A stretch of 64,000 nt of DNA from Porodaedalea pini (taxonomy: Eukaryota; Basidiomycota; Agaricomycetes; Hymenochaetales; Hymenochaetaceae): positions 129,001 through 193,000 of the forward strand of contig NBAY01000012.1 of the NCBI GenBank assembly GCA_002794775.1. Reading direction: 5' to 3'. This document shows positions 38,003 through 50,441 of the stretch, piece by piece. The notes below the pieces were generated by a model that worked only from the letters and a program-made list of their open reading frames with translations, ran no database searches and was not told where the DNA came from. Position numbers and translations under genes: made by a program. Each line of letters starts with the position of its first letter. The stretch's first letter is position 1.

Positions 38003-40593
38003 TTACCCCTTGATCGGGGACTCGCTGCCGTCCATGAGGCCTTCGGCTTTGACTACCGGTGCAGCCTCGTCTCCGCCCGGCGACGAACTCAGTTGTTTCA
38101 CCTTGAGATCGCCGTTCACTAGCGATGTGGGTGGCGGAGGTGCTTCGCCCGATGCCTTCGTGGAGATTCCGTTCGTCAAGTTCGTCTGCGCACCGAATGC
38201 CTGCTGCGCCTCGTCTCCAGGATCACTCATCGCCTGATCGTCTCCCGGCTCCCGCCCATGCGCCGCGTCGTCGATCGTCTCGATGTGCGATCCCGACCCC
38301 GAACCATCGTCACTATCCTCGAGCTCGTCGAGTTGTGCTTTCAGGCTCTTCGTCACATCTGATTGTGGCGAGCGCAGGCCCAAAGCGGTAAGGAACTGCT
38401 GCTCGCGCGTCTGCTCATCAAGTGCACCTTGTCCTCCAGCGCCGGAATTCCCCATCTCGATGTCGTCGTCGCTATCATCGTCCGAGTCGTCATTCGTGAA
38501 CATCAGCGTTTCGTTGTCACCACTAATACCCGAAGTAGGGTGGAATGAGATGCCCGTGCCGAGCATACTACGCGCAAACCCGCCGAGCCCACCGGTAGGG
38601 CCCACCGCGCGCCCACCGAACACACCTGCAAAACCACCCTCCGAACCGCTGTCCGACCCAGATGAGTCACCTCCCGCTGAGCGGTCGTGCGCAGCACGCT
38701 CTGCAGCACGTTCCTCGTACGCCTGCCTCCGTGCGCGGAATGCGCTGACACGGCTCGGTGCGTACAGCTGCGGAACCTCTGCGGGCGTTGGGTAGCCGTA
38801 CTTTTGCTTCACGCGGTCCTCGATCCAGTCGTACCACTGCTCCTTGGTGCGTCCGTTGAGAATTGCGACGATAAGGACTGTCATGTTGTCGCACCCGATG
38901 CCCGCGCCCGACGTTGTGTCAGGTGCGAGGCAGAGGTCGCAGAGGAATTCAGCAATCTCGGAGAGTTCTTTACGCTGTGAGACTTGAAGGCGAATGATGT
39001 TCACGACCTGCTGCGAAGAAAGACAATCCCAGATACCTTTGTGCGATAGTCAAAACAAGGTAAGTATAAGTGATGTTCACTCTGCATATCCACAAAACGT
39101 ACCATCACACGCGAGCACGAGGAACTCGTCCTCCTCGGCGATCTTGTGCTCCGTAATGTCTGGGTTCGCAGTAATCATTTGCTCCTCCGGCGACAAAGAG
39201 ACGTTTTTCTTGAACTCAAAATCACCAATTGCTCGAGACAATGCCAAGTTGCCTGAAGGTTAAAAGGCTCAACGTCTATCGCTCCCGCACTAAAGACATA
39301 CCACGCACCGTTCACGCGACCATACTCGACGTATCCGCCGGCGGCCCGAATTCGCGTCATTTCGGCTAGACGGGATGAGATTCAATATCATTTCATGACA
39401 GCAGAGAATGCACGCTGACATTCATTCAGCGGCTTGTGGTCAAAGCTCAACGGCTTGACCTCGCCTTTCACACTGAGGACTGATCGCGAATCGCCCGCAT
39501 TGGCCTGCGCAGCTTTCTTCAGCTGCTTCCCGAAAGCAGAAATAATTCATCAATGCCTACCACAAATATGCGCCCGTCTTCCGTGATCAGCGCCGCAACT
39601 GCCGTGCACCCAGACGGGTCCCTGAAAAATCGAGATTCTGTCACTCCCCAGGAAAGACATGAGTCGTTGAGAATCAGAGAGGGACTACTGACCAGAACTC
39701 ACCCGACCGGATGTCCTCATCCGTACCGAGAAAGGCGCGCTTGAGCGCGTTATCCCACTGTTGCTCCGCGTACGACTCCTCATTCACGAGCCGCTTGTGT
39801 ACATTCTCACCGGAGTACTTTGCCACCGTACCACCTGTAGGACGCACCGTACAAGAACGATGAGAATGATTGTGTGCATGAAAAGAAGGAAGAGGGACAT
39901 ACCGCCGTGCCCATCGTATACTGCAAAGAACGAGTTGTTCCCACCTTTGTTATCCTCTAATCTCAGTTCAATTGCGTGAGCATCTTCCATAGCTGTAAAA
40001 CATAATGAATAGGTTAGCCATGTTCGCCCTGTGAATAGAACAAAGTATTGCGATAGTAGCAGAGAAGTCATCGCCACAACAACGAAGAGAAAGTCTTTCA
40101 GGCGTTCGCTCGGCATCACCACACATACAAGCAAGGTAAGGAAAGGAATGCAAACTATATGGAAACTTGACAAGTAAGACCTGTAATAGGCATGCTCTTG
40201 ACCACCGAGTATAGAGAAATATACAGAGCTTGATGGCGTGCCCTCTGCCTCCACCAAATCCAAAGAAAACTTTCCGAGCAAGGATACGAAATACAAGCGT
40301 TGACTCACAGATTCGCCAGCCCTGCATCTCACACAACCCATACGTAAAGCGATCATCTCCTCCTGATTTCGTGTGTTTCTCGGTATCTGCGCGAGACAGA
40401 GAGCAAAGTTACGAGCTAATCAGTAAACGGTCCGACACATATAGACTGCTACATATGCACGCGCAGAGCAAGGAAAAGGAATATATGCGTACCGGGTGAT
40501 GAGAGCGTTTGACCCTGTGCACAAAATTTACATTGCAGGGTGAGTGTCTGTGCAAAAGGAAGAGGAAAACCGCGTGAGGGCGAGACACACCAT
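38003..40593 (-). CDS. Protein phosphatase 2C (PPM family, Ptc2/Ptc3-like)
   Basis: Mn/Mg-dependent Ser/Thr phosphatase that damps stress MAP-kinase and checkpoint signalling. Exons in order: 40593-40591 (only the ATG), 40514-40493, 40386-40309, 39992-39903, 39834-39703, 39637-39561, 39504-39420, 39365-39309, 39252-39103 and 39036-38003, giving 575 aa. Visible: MGQTLSSP with a myristoylation-like Gly2, [26 protein letters not shown] (metal-binding Asp), [48 protein letters not shown] and [12 protein letters not shown] (metal-binding Asp). The 250-residue acidic C-terminal tail is low complexity, as in Ptc2/3. The first coding exon consists of the start codon alone, directly followed by donor GTGTGT; this placement rests on the conserved GQTLS block. 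Confidence 0.9.
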
Positions 40594-42161
40594 GATGGAG
40601 CGAGACGAGGAGTGTATGCAAGCTCAAGCAGTGGATTATTTGCGCGTGAGATGAGAGCGCAAAGCGGGGAGGATTAGACGGCTGGTACGGTATACTTTGA
40701 GAGGAATACGTGGACAGAACGAGGAGTTTGTGGGGATCGTGTGCTGGTTGAAGGCGTACGGTAAGTATGAGGAATCTGGACCGCACCGCCTTAGCTCACG
40801 GGACTCGAGTCACATCCATTCAAAAGTTTTCTCAAACTCTCTTTCAAAATTGCTACTAGGACTGCATCCTCTTACAGTGCATCCCTATGCCACAGAAAGC
40901 CTCGACTGACTGGCTGACGCGCCACGATAAGGGCATCCTGAACTGTCCAACGAGAATATGGCTGTACGTGGACGCAAGCGGTAAGCGCTAGCCCAAGACA
41001 GCGAGAGCGCGAGAAACGCAGTACACCACTAGGATGGCGACATGTGTAGCCTGTGCAACCCGTTTGCTTGGGCTGTGTTCATGTTGTGTATGAGAATATT
41101 CACCCCGGCCTATTTCTGGGTTGTACTCGCGCATTGCTTTACCATGATTTCATTTCGAAACTCAGTCTGTACGCGGATGTAATCCGCAGCTCAGCTCACC
41201 AAACCTTTCGTCTTCATCATGAATGAAGTATTCGTGGGGCTCGATACATCTCTTGACTGCTTGCTGTTCATTTTAATACTAACTATTGGATAAATCGACT
41301 TGAGGCTTCTGTTTGCGAGCGTTCAGGCTATTCTATTAATATGATATGTTTTTTCTAACAAGATACTATTCTGCATATGTAAAAGAAATCATATCCAACT
41401 CATGGATAACATCACAAACAACGACCAGCTGTCCTTGAAATTTGCGGCCAGAATTTGCATTTTCCACTCGGACAAGAACACAGCCGATTGCCGGTTAGGG
41501 AATACGTCGATCGCAACCCATTAGGACGCGTCTCACCTCGTATTACAAGTCCTCCCCAACATCGTGTAAAATCAGGATTTTTGGGACATTAAACGCCTAG
41601 TTGCATATAAATGTCTTGCGATTGAATACATGTCCTTTCCCAGTCACCGCGGGTGGGGAAATGAGTGTGAGTATTGTATTGAAGAAGGTCAGAATTCAAC
41701 AAGACACGTCCTCTTCCTGAACTTGCTCTCGTCCAATACCCCGATCTTTCAGGCTTTTTGCTTAGAAAACAGGATGGCAGGTTTAAGCCGGAGGCTCGAG
41801 ATGACATGGAAAGGTCATATTCCTTGGTCTACCCGCGACATAAAATAAAAAAAGACGAGGAGAAGTACGAGTGACTCGGAGGTGCAAGAAAGTCGCGGCA
41901 GTCTAAGGCATGCGGGTAGCTACGTACGATCGCGATTCACAGGGTTGGTACGGCTGGCCAAGCTGCCGCCACTCTTCCCCCTTTGCCTCCAACATCCATC
42001 ATCAGTCTGCCTCTACCCTGTTGCCCACACCGCTCGCCGCCGTCATCCACCACCGCTGCCTCCTCCTCGTGCTGCCCATCCTTCGACGCCACTAGGCCTC
42101 TCGCGCACTGTTTTCGTCCCCTCAATTGAGTACAAAAGACGACGCGGACCGGCTTTCGCGA
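40594..42161. other. Long divergent intergenic region
   Basis: About 1.57 kb between the PP2C start (minus) and the histone-fold gene start (plus), the longest gene-free stretch in the window. It contains AT-rich sequence near 41260-41420 and a GC/CT-rich stretch before 42162. Open frames at 41589-41848 on both strands show no protein features. Probably two promoters with long 5' UTRs; a non-coding RNA cannot be excluded. Confidence 0.45.
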
Positions 42162-44146
42162 ATGGCACCGCGCATCACCTTCCACAGCTCTGCCAGCAGC
42201 AACAGTAATGGCAGGACGTGGCCTGCACCTGAGCAGCACAACACCAACGCCAATGCGAATGGCAAGAACGTGGAAATGGACATCGACGAAGACGAGGACT
42301 TGTCCGAGATAGACGAACCGTCCCCGCAGGAAGTGGACGAGCTCGACGAGTCGGACAGCGGCTCGCGAGAGGCTCAGCCACAGTGGGAGACCATCTCCTC
42401 CACGTCTACGCCTGCATTCGCTAACGTCGCCTCCGCGAAGGCGGGCGCAAAGAGGCAGCGCGCGAAGCCACCCACGAGCCGCATCCCGGGCCAGACAATC
42501 GTTCCCATGTCTCGCATAGAAGCTATTGTCCAGGCGGACGGTACGTTCCCCTGCTTCTTACCCCTCCTCATTTACTGACCTTGAATCTAGTGGCGCAGAA
42601 CGGGACACCGTCAAAGGAGGCCTCATACATTATCTCCTTGGCCACAGTACGCATCTCTTGCTCAGCCTCTCGTACGGTTATTGACTCTGTGGCTTTCAGG
42701 AGGAATTCATCCGCCGTCTCACCCGCGTCGCACATTCTCGCTCTCGCGTTGATAAACGTCCTCTAACCACCTACAATGACTTCGGTGCGTCTAATTACAC
42801 TTCCGCTGTTTTGCTCCGTCCCTCGAGATTAACTGAATGTTATTCAGCGGACTCCGCTTACTATTTTGACGAGTACAAGTTCCTCCAGGGTATGTCGCGC
42901 ATCCTTCCTCTACTTTTCGTTTACTAAACACCGACAATCGACCTGTCGTTCACTCGCGCACAATCTAGAAATAATGCCGCGGCCGCTTTCACCGAAGACT
43001 GCGCTCGCAGAGCATCAACGCGTTCTTGAACAGCACGATGCGCTCCTCAACGGGCTCGACGCCAACGGTGTCGACATTGACACTATGAACAAGTACAAAA
43101 ACGAACAGGCATCGGGATCGGCGTCGACATCCAAGGCGTCGACGCCAATACCCAGGCTGAGCAAAGCAAAGGACCCTGCGAATGCAAGTACGAATAGGAA
43201 AACGTCCTCAAAGGCTAAGAACACGACTGTGATCACGACTGCTCCAGTTGTCCGGAGCGAGAGGCAGAGGAACAAGAAAGCGCGCTTAAGCTATGAGTCT
43301 CAAGCATCGGGAGAACTGAGTACGACCGCGAATATGGGACCTCCTGCGTCGTCTGCTCGCAATGGACACGGGCCTGGGGATTCTGTCGTCGCCAATGGCT
43401 CTACCAGTAGTAGCACCGGCGGTAGTGTGAAGATCAAAATCCGCCCTCGTATGGCGTCTGCTGCGTCTACAGCGGTCCCACTTAATGCTGCTCCCTCACC
43501 GCCCATCCTTCCCCTCGGCCCACAAGCAGAACCATCTTCTGCCGGTGCGCCCGAGCATGAGGTCTTGAAGCGATCGCGATGGCGCCCTCAGCAACGCAAT
43601 GCCGAGGACAGCGATGCTCCCATCCTTTTCGAAGAAGATACGAAGAGCGGCGCGGCGAACGACGGCGCGAATGGGAAGGGTGGTAGTGTACAATTTGCAC
43701 CTGTGGGTGTCGACGCGACCGACCAGCCGCTCTGGACGCGTGTGCCTCTACCTCCCCCGCCTTCAGCGAAGGTCACGAAGACACATACTGAGTATGAAGA
43801 CACGAGAAATGGGTCCATGGTTACTGACCTCGATAGCGTCGTAGAGCAGGCGCGAGTGTCAAGGGTGCAGAAATCCGCGAAGTCGCGCTCTGGGCCAGAG
43901 CGGGAGGGGAGCGCTCCCAGTTTTCCTCACGAGTCGAAGCCAGCTGAGAATGGGAGCGGTCCTGAACTTGCGGCGCCTCCGGCGAAGAAGTCTCGACAGC
44001 GGCAGCGCTCGGGGGATTCTTTCAGTATGAAGGGAAAGGCAAATGGAGAGACGGTTGCGAATGCAGCTCCTGGCAAGGGAGGTCTACGCGACGCGTTGAA
44101 TGGGACCTTGCCTAATCCCGGACGGACGATATACTCCCAGCGGTAA
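42162..44146 (+). CDS. CBF/NF-Y-type histone-fold protein (Dpb3/CHRAC-like)
   Basis: Exons 42162-42540, 42591-42646, 42700-42784, 42849-42890 and 42969-44146 give 579 aa. After an acidic N-terminus (EMDIDEDEDLSEIDE) there is a single histone fold at about residues 105-190: GQTIVPMSRIEAIVQAD, SKEASYIISLATEEFIRRLT, RPLTTYNDFADSAYYFD, then EYKFLQEIMPRPLS. This organisation (Arg-containing first helix, long second helix, short third) fits subunits such as Dpb3 of polymerase epsilon or CHRAC chromatin remodellers. The 380-residue tail is low-complexity and basic (VKIKIRPRMAS), likely disordered. The start is the first ATG in frame; the upstream in-frame TTG is not a likely start. The partner subunit is not in this window. 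Confidence 0.8.
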
Positions 44147-44863
44147 AGGTGAAGCCCCTTGTGCTTGATAGCTTTTGCGTCTTTGGAGCGAACGGATAGT
44201 GACGCGACACGATGCTGACGGAGCATGTAGTGCGAGTCTCGATACTTCGCCTGTTATAGAGGTCCAATTGGGTACTGTTGAAAAGAAAGAAAGGACTCAT
44301 TGGTCGAGTCCCTTGGACAATTCGACATCAACTTCGTCAGCAGCATCTTTCGTTTTTGGGTTTATCTCTCTTCCTTATGTTTATGCCCTTCTGCCAACTT
44401 CCACTTCTCGGTCAAAAAGACGCTACATTATACTCCACGACGTCCCACCAATCGTACATTCACCCGCATTGTTACCAGCTAACTCTTGACTTCGTCCGTC
44501 AATGAACCCCCATCTCTCCCACTCTTGGCATTTATTTTATTCAATCCCGCGGCAGTTGGGATATCCTATGTATTCTTTCTTCTGCCTTTCCCTCCTTTTT
44601 GCGAGGGTGCGAAACCCTCTCATAATGCATCTCAGATTCCCCAATTATCACTTCTTTCTCACACTTGCCCTGTTTTGTTTCTCCTTTGCCTTGGTATCAT
44701 ATGAAAGACCTGGCCCGCCTCGGCTTGTAGCGACTAGGTCATTAAAAACTGGGATAGACTGGCTCAGAGACTAGAATCTAAATATAACTTTATGAACCGC
44801 TCGTTTGGATTGATATACAAAAAATATGCAAGAAATACAGGACTCGTATACACGTTCAGCACG
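44147..44863. other. Convergent intergenic region
   Basis: 717 bases between two stop codons facing each other. CT-rich and AT-rich tracts, short frames only (44175-44774). Probably the 3' UTRs of both genes. Nothing else recognised. Confidence 0.45.
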
Positions 44864-46828
44864 TCAGACGACCTGTTTCACCACAACCAGCTCCTTTTCG
44901 CAAAGACACAGCAGAACAAACGTGCCGCCTGCCTTCTTTAGCGTGCCGACACCAAGCAAGGCACCCAAGCTTCCGCCGCTAGCCTTTAATACCGCCTGCT
45001 TCGCCCACACGGCCTTTGAGCCACGGTAGATGTACACGTTCCCACCACCAGTGCCTGTCCCACTTTCGAACGCGAGCACGGCGGTGGAGGAGACGTGGAA
45101 TGTGAAGCGCGTGTCGCGCTTTGAGGCGAGGACGAAGGCAAGCGCGGGGAAGGTCGATATATGTTTCCATGCATTCGCAGACGCAGACGCAGACTCGTCG
45201 CCGAATGTGAATGGGGGCAACGTGAAAAGCAGCCCGTCGATGTCGCTGCGGACTACCAGAGAGGGCGTGGTTTCCTGCAAACCAGGGATGGGCACTGAAA
45301 GCAGGGAGGACGACGTGCTCTCCTCTCGTGGGGGTACTGTACCGTCCACGCTAACCCATGTTGTAACGAAGCGCCTTCCGACTGAGCTATCGACCGCCTC
45401 ATCGAGCTCGCCTTCCGCGAGGCTTGGTACGCCCGAGCCGAGTCCAAGTCCACTCGCATCCTCGCCCTTCTGCAGCGCACTCGTATACTTTTCGAGCGCC
45501 TCCCGAATAACGTAAAGCTCGGAGGGGTCGAGCGTCTCCGGTACTTCTTCGTCCGTTGGACCGGCCTGTGCAGAGGCAGGGGCAGTTCCCGCGGACGCAA
45601 ATACCTGCGCCCACCGCGTATCCTCATGTTGCTTGTCGAGATGCAGCGTAAGCAGCCCAAATTCCCTATCCGCCTCGCGGTCCCACGTCCAGAAACTCGA
45701 CGCCGGGTTGATGCCATCCCAAAGCTGCTTGAGCGCATAGCGCGGAAGTGAAGCGGACGTCGGGAGCTCGTGCTTCACGAGGAGTGATAGCGTCTTCGCG
45801 GTCAGCGTTACGTGGATTGCGGATTTGGGGACATTGGAGGGGAGCGCGAAAGCTACTGTGACGGAGTCTGAGGTCTGCGTCCATGAGTAGGGGGGTGGTT
45901 TGATTGGAGCGTCCGGCAGAACTTCTCCGGCTCGAGGTATGGGTGCTACCTCGTCACTTGTCGGCTCATAGACAGGAGGAGTAGCAACACCGACTCTTCT
46001 GTACAACGAGCTTCCCAGAATGAAGAATGCATTGCGAGAGCTGTCGTAACCGACGTGCATCGGAACGTCATGCCCCTCGCTTGACAGATTACTTTCAAAG
46101 CCCGAGGCTCATCCGACCGTGCATCGACTGGGATCTCAACAAGTAGAATGTCGAAGTGAGGGACACCAGGTTTTGTTGGATTGTGAGTCTCCGAACTGCC
46201 CGAGTTGGCTGTATGCCGACATGAAAGCACGCAAAGTGCTATACTGGGCGATTTGAGCTGGGCTGTATGAATCCGGAAGGGTGTATAGGCGGAAGGAGAG
46301 TCGTCGTTCGGCAGGTGGTAAAGCGCTACGATTCGGTTGTCTTCTTGGCGTTCTGAGAGGACGTATAATAAGCCTGTGCCATCTGAGACGAGCCACGAAT
46401 CTTCTAATGACACCGCGGAGGGGTACTCTCTGTGCTGATTTTCGACTAGTTCGTCACTCTGTATCGGCTTGGGAAGTTCAACGAGAGTAGAGAATGTCGG
46501 TGTCAAGTCCTATGCCTTCCTCAGCACGACTCATGCATGAACTCTATCCGTTACTCACCGAGTTCAAGACGACTCGAATGACATTGAGGTCATCATCCAC
46601 ATATATCGCAGATTGTGAGTCCTGCGAAATAGCGAGGTGGTTGTGCGTAATGCGCGACTGAACCTCCTCGAAGGACAGAGGTGTCCGCGACCTTCCTGAA
46701 ACATTGGCCTGCGTCGGGTGTGCGCTCAAAGGAAAATGGGCGACCAGTTCGTCCTGTTGAAGTGGGAAGAGCTTGTAACCTTCAAATTTAGGATTTAACA
46801 GGGACCTGTTCGTTGGAAAGGTAGCCAT
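44864..46828 (-). CDS. NudC-domain protein (NUDCD1-like, CS domain)
   Basis: Putative Hsp90 co-chaperone/dynein-related factor. Exons 46828-46559 and 46509-44864. The N-terminal half has beta-propeller-like sequence (FEGYKLFPLQQDEL, SAIYVDDDLNVIRVVLN, EDSWLVSDGTGLLYVLSE). The CS/p23 domain begins at PPPYSWTQTSDSVTVAF and runs through HVTLTAKTLSLLVKHEL and LWDGINPASSFWTWD. Near 46073-46076 the frame changes inside the conserved ARG-HDVPMHVGYD block. The second exon reads ...KVICQARG in one frame and HDVPM... in another, and one extra base in the run of four G (minus strand) would join them into 638 aa. No intron fits. I annotate it as one gene with a probable single-base sequence error. Confidence 0.85.
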
Positions 46829-47029
46829 TTGGATGAAGTCAAGGTACTACATGTTACGAAGTCGAGCTATGTATATGCGGGCAACGCAGCTCGTGCTTCA
46901 GACACAGCCGCACGACCAAATCCATAGATAGACTTAAAATATTAAATAATACACAAGTTGCAAGACTACACAAAATACAAAGAAAAAGAAAAAAAAAAAG
47001 ATTGCGATGATCAAAATAACTGCTGGGTT

Positions 47030-50000
47030 CTACCGATAACCTTTCCGATTTACATGATGAGATGCTTCACTTATTGAGCCAGGATTACGGCCGCCCTCCC
47101 GTCCCTTTACAATCCTCCTCCGAGGTTCTGGATCATTGTGTATAGAACGGCGAAAGTCTTCCCTGAACTCCGTTAGAGAAGTTGGACCAGGTGGAGCAGG
47201 GGTCTGCGCTCGTGCGTGCCGACGGGGCTGTGACTGTAATTGTAAAGAGCGGCTCGACTGGGTCTCACGGCGCTGGCGACGACGTTCAACGTCACTGTCG
47301 TCCGCATCGGAATCCTCAACCTCTATGACACTATCACGGCCGAACTCATACGCGCGATCTTCAATATGGGTCGCCTCGGGAGATGAAAAGGAGACACGTC
47401 GTTGCTCGCGCGACCTGCTTCTCAAAGGCGTCTCGCGAATCGCAGACTTCGGTCGGCCATCTTTCGGACCGCGAGATTGCGTTCGCGACCTTCTACGGTC
47501 CTGAACTGGCCGTTTGGTCGGGGATGACGGCACGCTTTCCGAGTAATCCGAACCCAAGGGAGATGACGTCGGAGGGGCACTCGCTGTTGATTGTGGTGTG
47601 TCGATATTCATAGATCGGTTGTGGTGTCGCGGGGTATATGGAGGCCATGGCTGGTGTCCGTGCTGTCCGAGAGACGGGGGAGGGGGAGGAGCGTGCGACC
47701 CAGTCAATGGTGACGGGGGAAAGGAGAGCGCACCGCCCATTAAGAAAGACAGACTTTGTAAAGCCTGTGCTAAATGATACTGGGCGTTCGGATCCTGGAA
47801 GTTCGGAACTGGGGCAGGTGGTTGCTGTTGTGCGAGCGACGGTGCAAAATGGGTGCCCCCATAACTTTGAAATCCAGCGGAAGAAGAATGCGGAGGGGTG
47901 AATGAGAAAGTGCTGAGTTCCGGAGGCAGCTGAAGACGCGAAGTGCTTTCAGGTGGTTGTTCTCCTGAGGGTTGGGAGCGCGAACGATAACCAATCGAAG
48001 TTCGTGAACTTGGACCAGCCTCACGTTCGTCTGAAACTGATAAGACTCAGTCCATAGGCTTTGTACCAACAAATGACAGTACATACCATGCGAGTCAATC
48101 TCATTAGCAACACTCCGCCGAGACGACGAAGCTCGCCGAGAAGGATTTCGGGAGGAAGGATGAGGAGGACTGACCATCACTACATCATTCGCGCTAGCCC
48201 TTTCACTGAACTCGTCTAGAGCAGGCGAGTATGCGCGTCTCCGTTTCTTGCTGGCTATAGACAATCTCTTCGGAGATTCCAACCGATTTCGTTCTCGAGA
48301 TTGGGAGCGCGTTGCGCCAGGAAGATCAAGTACATTAGGCGATACTGACTTCGATTCCCTGTCAGTTTCGTGGACCGAGCCATAGTCGTCTATCTCGGTC
48401 GCCCTGGCTTTACCCTTGGCTTTCGCGCTCTTCTGGTGTAAAGCAGGGTTAGCACGTTCGCGAGGAAAGTCAAGATGATTGTCCACAAAGCCAGTTCCTT
48501 CTTTGAGAGTTTTCTAGGTGAAGACCAAGGAAGGCCATCAATATAAACCTCCGGAACAAATTTGAACTTCTTGATCAAATTAACTGGTGTTCGGTTAGGA
48601 CGAGGCTTCGTTTGCTTCTGCTTCTGACCCTTGTTTGAAGGAGCAGGTTCGCTTTCTGCCTCTGAGTTCGAGCTTTCTGATACTGTGGATTCTATCCTCA
48701 TTGGTGTCTTTTTCGGCCTGGAAGACTTTCCGCGCCTCTTCCGCGAGTATGTCGACGTAACTTTGCCATTACGAGCTTCAGGTCCGAAGGATGTAGAGCG
48801 TGGAGGGGTCTGCAGCTGAATAATAGGAGCAAGTGAAGGCGTGCGAGACGCGGTCGTTTTCTTCCTAGGTGGCGCCTTGGGCGGGATGCGGACTATTGGA
48901 GTTCCATTTGACGGTTTGAACTTTTGACGTCTTCCTCGACTCCTTCCCTTTCGTGATAATGCAGTGGCTCTGGAGTTCGAGTCGGTGTATGTTCCCTGGA
49001 GCTTTTGCGCACTTTTTCGTCGGCAGAGCCTTCGCTAAAGTCATCTACAGAGTACAGCGTACTTCCTTCATTGTAATCCCATGCGCCCAATTCGTCCTCT
49101 GAGTCTCCGCCTGAAGTGACGACAAGCGGGTCCTCCGCGACAGCTTGTGCGTCCTCAACGGCGGGTTCGATATTGATAATGGTTTCTGCAGTATCAGAAC
49201 CCTTCTCCACATACGAAATATCAAGGATGTCAAATTCTGGAGAGCCGGAAGGAGTGGAGACCCTTGAATAGTTCAAGTGATTGTTCCTGTCGTCGTCATC
49301 ATCATGAATGCTCTCCTGGTAGACCTCTTCCTCCTCATCTCCAGAGCTACGCATTTCACGTTTGGTTGAATCCCCTTCAGTATCAGATCTTGGAACAGCT
49401 GTATCCGCACCGAAGTTTTCTCCTCCATCCTCCTCCTCTCCTGCCTCATTCCCCTGTCCGTCTCCTTCCTCGCCATAATCCTCCTCGCCCTCTTCTATCT
49501 CTTCGAGTAAAATTCTTCATCTTCATCTTCATCTCCATCCGGATCCCCGAACGTCTCCTTCCGTGACTGTTCCGCTTTTAAAAACTCTGCCAAATCTGCC
49601 GCATCGGCGGGGTCGACCTCGCGTACGGGAGGGAGGCGCTTTGATTGCTGAGCCAATTCCAAACCATCCTCTTCATCTCCGTCCGTTTCAGAACGTGAAA
49701 CGCTATCCTGAATGTCTGCGAATGCATCGAGTTCGTCCGGCTCGTCATCTGCAGGAATTAAAGGTTGACCGTTGTCCAAACGTTCGGCCCTTTCGTGTTC
49801 GTCAGCAAAGCAGCCTATCTCGAACATGTCGTTGGAAGATCTAAGAATGCCATAGTCCTTAACAATGGTCTCTTTTTCTAGGTCCACAATGTCGTCTTCA
49901 TCGAGCCGCCTAGAATATTTGTCCGCAAGCTGTGACCAGACGTTCAGAACTCGAAAGGAACTGGCGCGCCGCGCGACATGAAGATCCTCTCCGGGGTCCA

Positions 50001-50265
50001 CAGACGCGTCGAAGGCAAAGGCAGGGGTCACGGAGGAAGATGAAGCGGAGACTACAGAATAGCTACGTGCGCCTGGACCAAGCAGAGATGGTGTACCGGA
50101 CACTCTGCGCTTCTTTATCGGCGAGGGCCCGTCTGACTGGCGGCCGAACGGACGTTGAACGGGTGGTGAGGCGGAAGGTGTCATCAAAGGAAATCGGGAC
50201 GGCGGATCTGGAGGAGGTCGCATTGAAGACGATCGCGACGGTGGTCCCAAGCCATTTTTGCTCAT
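47030..50265 (-). CDS. Large disordered protein with Scm3-like motif (candidate CENP-A chaperone)
   Basis: Best model: 50265-49013, 48947-48585, 48513-48087 and 48030-47030, about 1014 aa if one base is added at the run of four T near 49509-49512. The N-terminal segment at about residues 107-140 (VWSQLADKYSRRL, then DEDDIVDLEKETIVKDYGIL) resembles the fungal Scm3 motif, a W..I..KY block followed by an acidic D-hydrophobic-DL..G-E-IV.D.G-L pattern. Scm3/HJURP deposits CENP-A at centromeres, where the motif binds CENP-A. The rest is acidic, then basic, with KFKPSNGTPIVRIPPK and Ser/Arg-rich stretches, all low complexity. Intron 48948-49012 has a weak acceptor, and the donor of intron 48514-48584 could instead be nearer. 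The function is inferred from the motif only. Confidence 0.6.
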
Positions 50266-50441
50266 CGTCGTCAGCGACGAGAAACACAGTGTGGAACGGC
50301 GGCCACACTAGTCTTTACTTGTGAGAAATTTGTAGTGTAGCGAGGTTAACAATAAGTTAGCGCTTACTTTTTACCAGAAGTGGAAAGACAATCAAGTTCG
50401 AGTTTATTAGTAAGCAAATTACGCTCTACACCTGCATCGCG
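50266..50441. promoter_or_regulatory. Divergent promoter, Scm3-like gene / ARC1
   Basis: 176 bases between opposite start codons. Presumed bidirectional promoter; no element identified. Confidence 0.45.

Noticed and set aside
38283..38795. Plus-strand open frame of 170 codons
   Set aside because: Shadow of the acidic C-terminal tail of PP2C.
48948..49012. A second frameshift in the Scm3-like gene
   Set aside because: A 65-nt intron with donor GTGCGC, used elsewhere in the window, gives an in-phase join with KGRSRGRRQKF, although its acceptor is weak.
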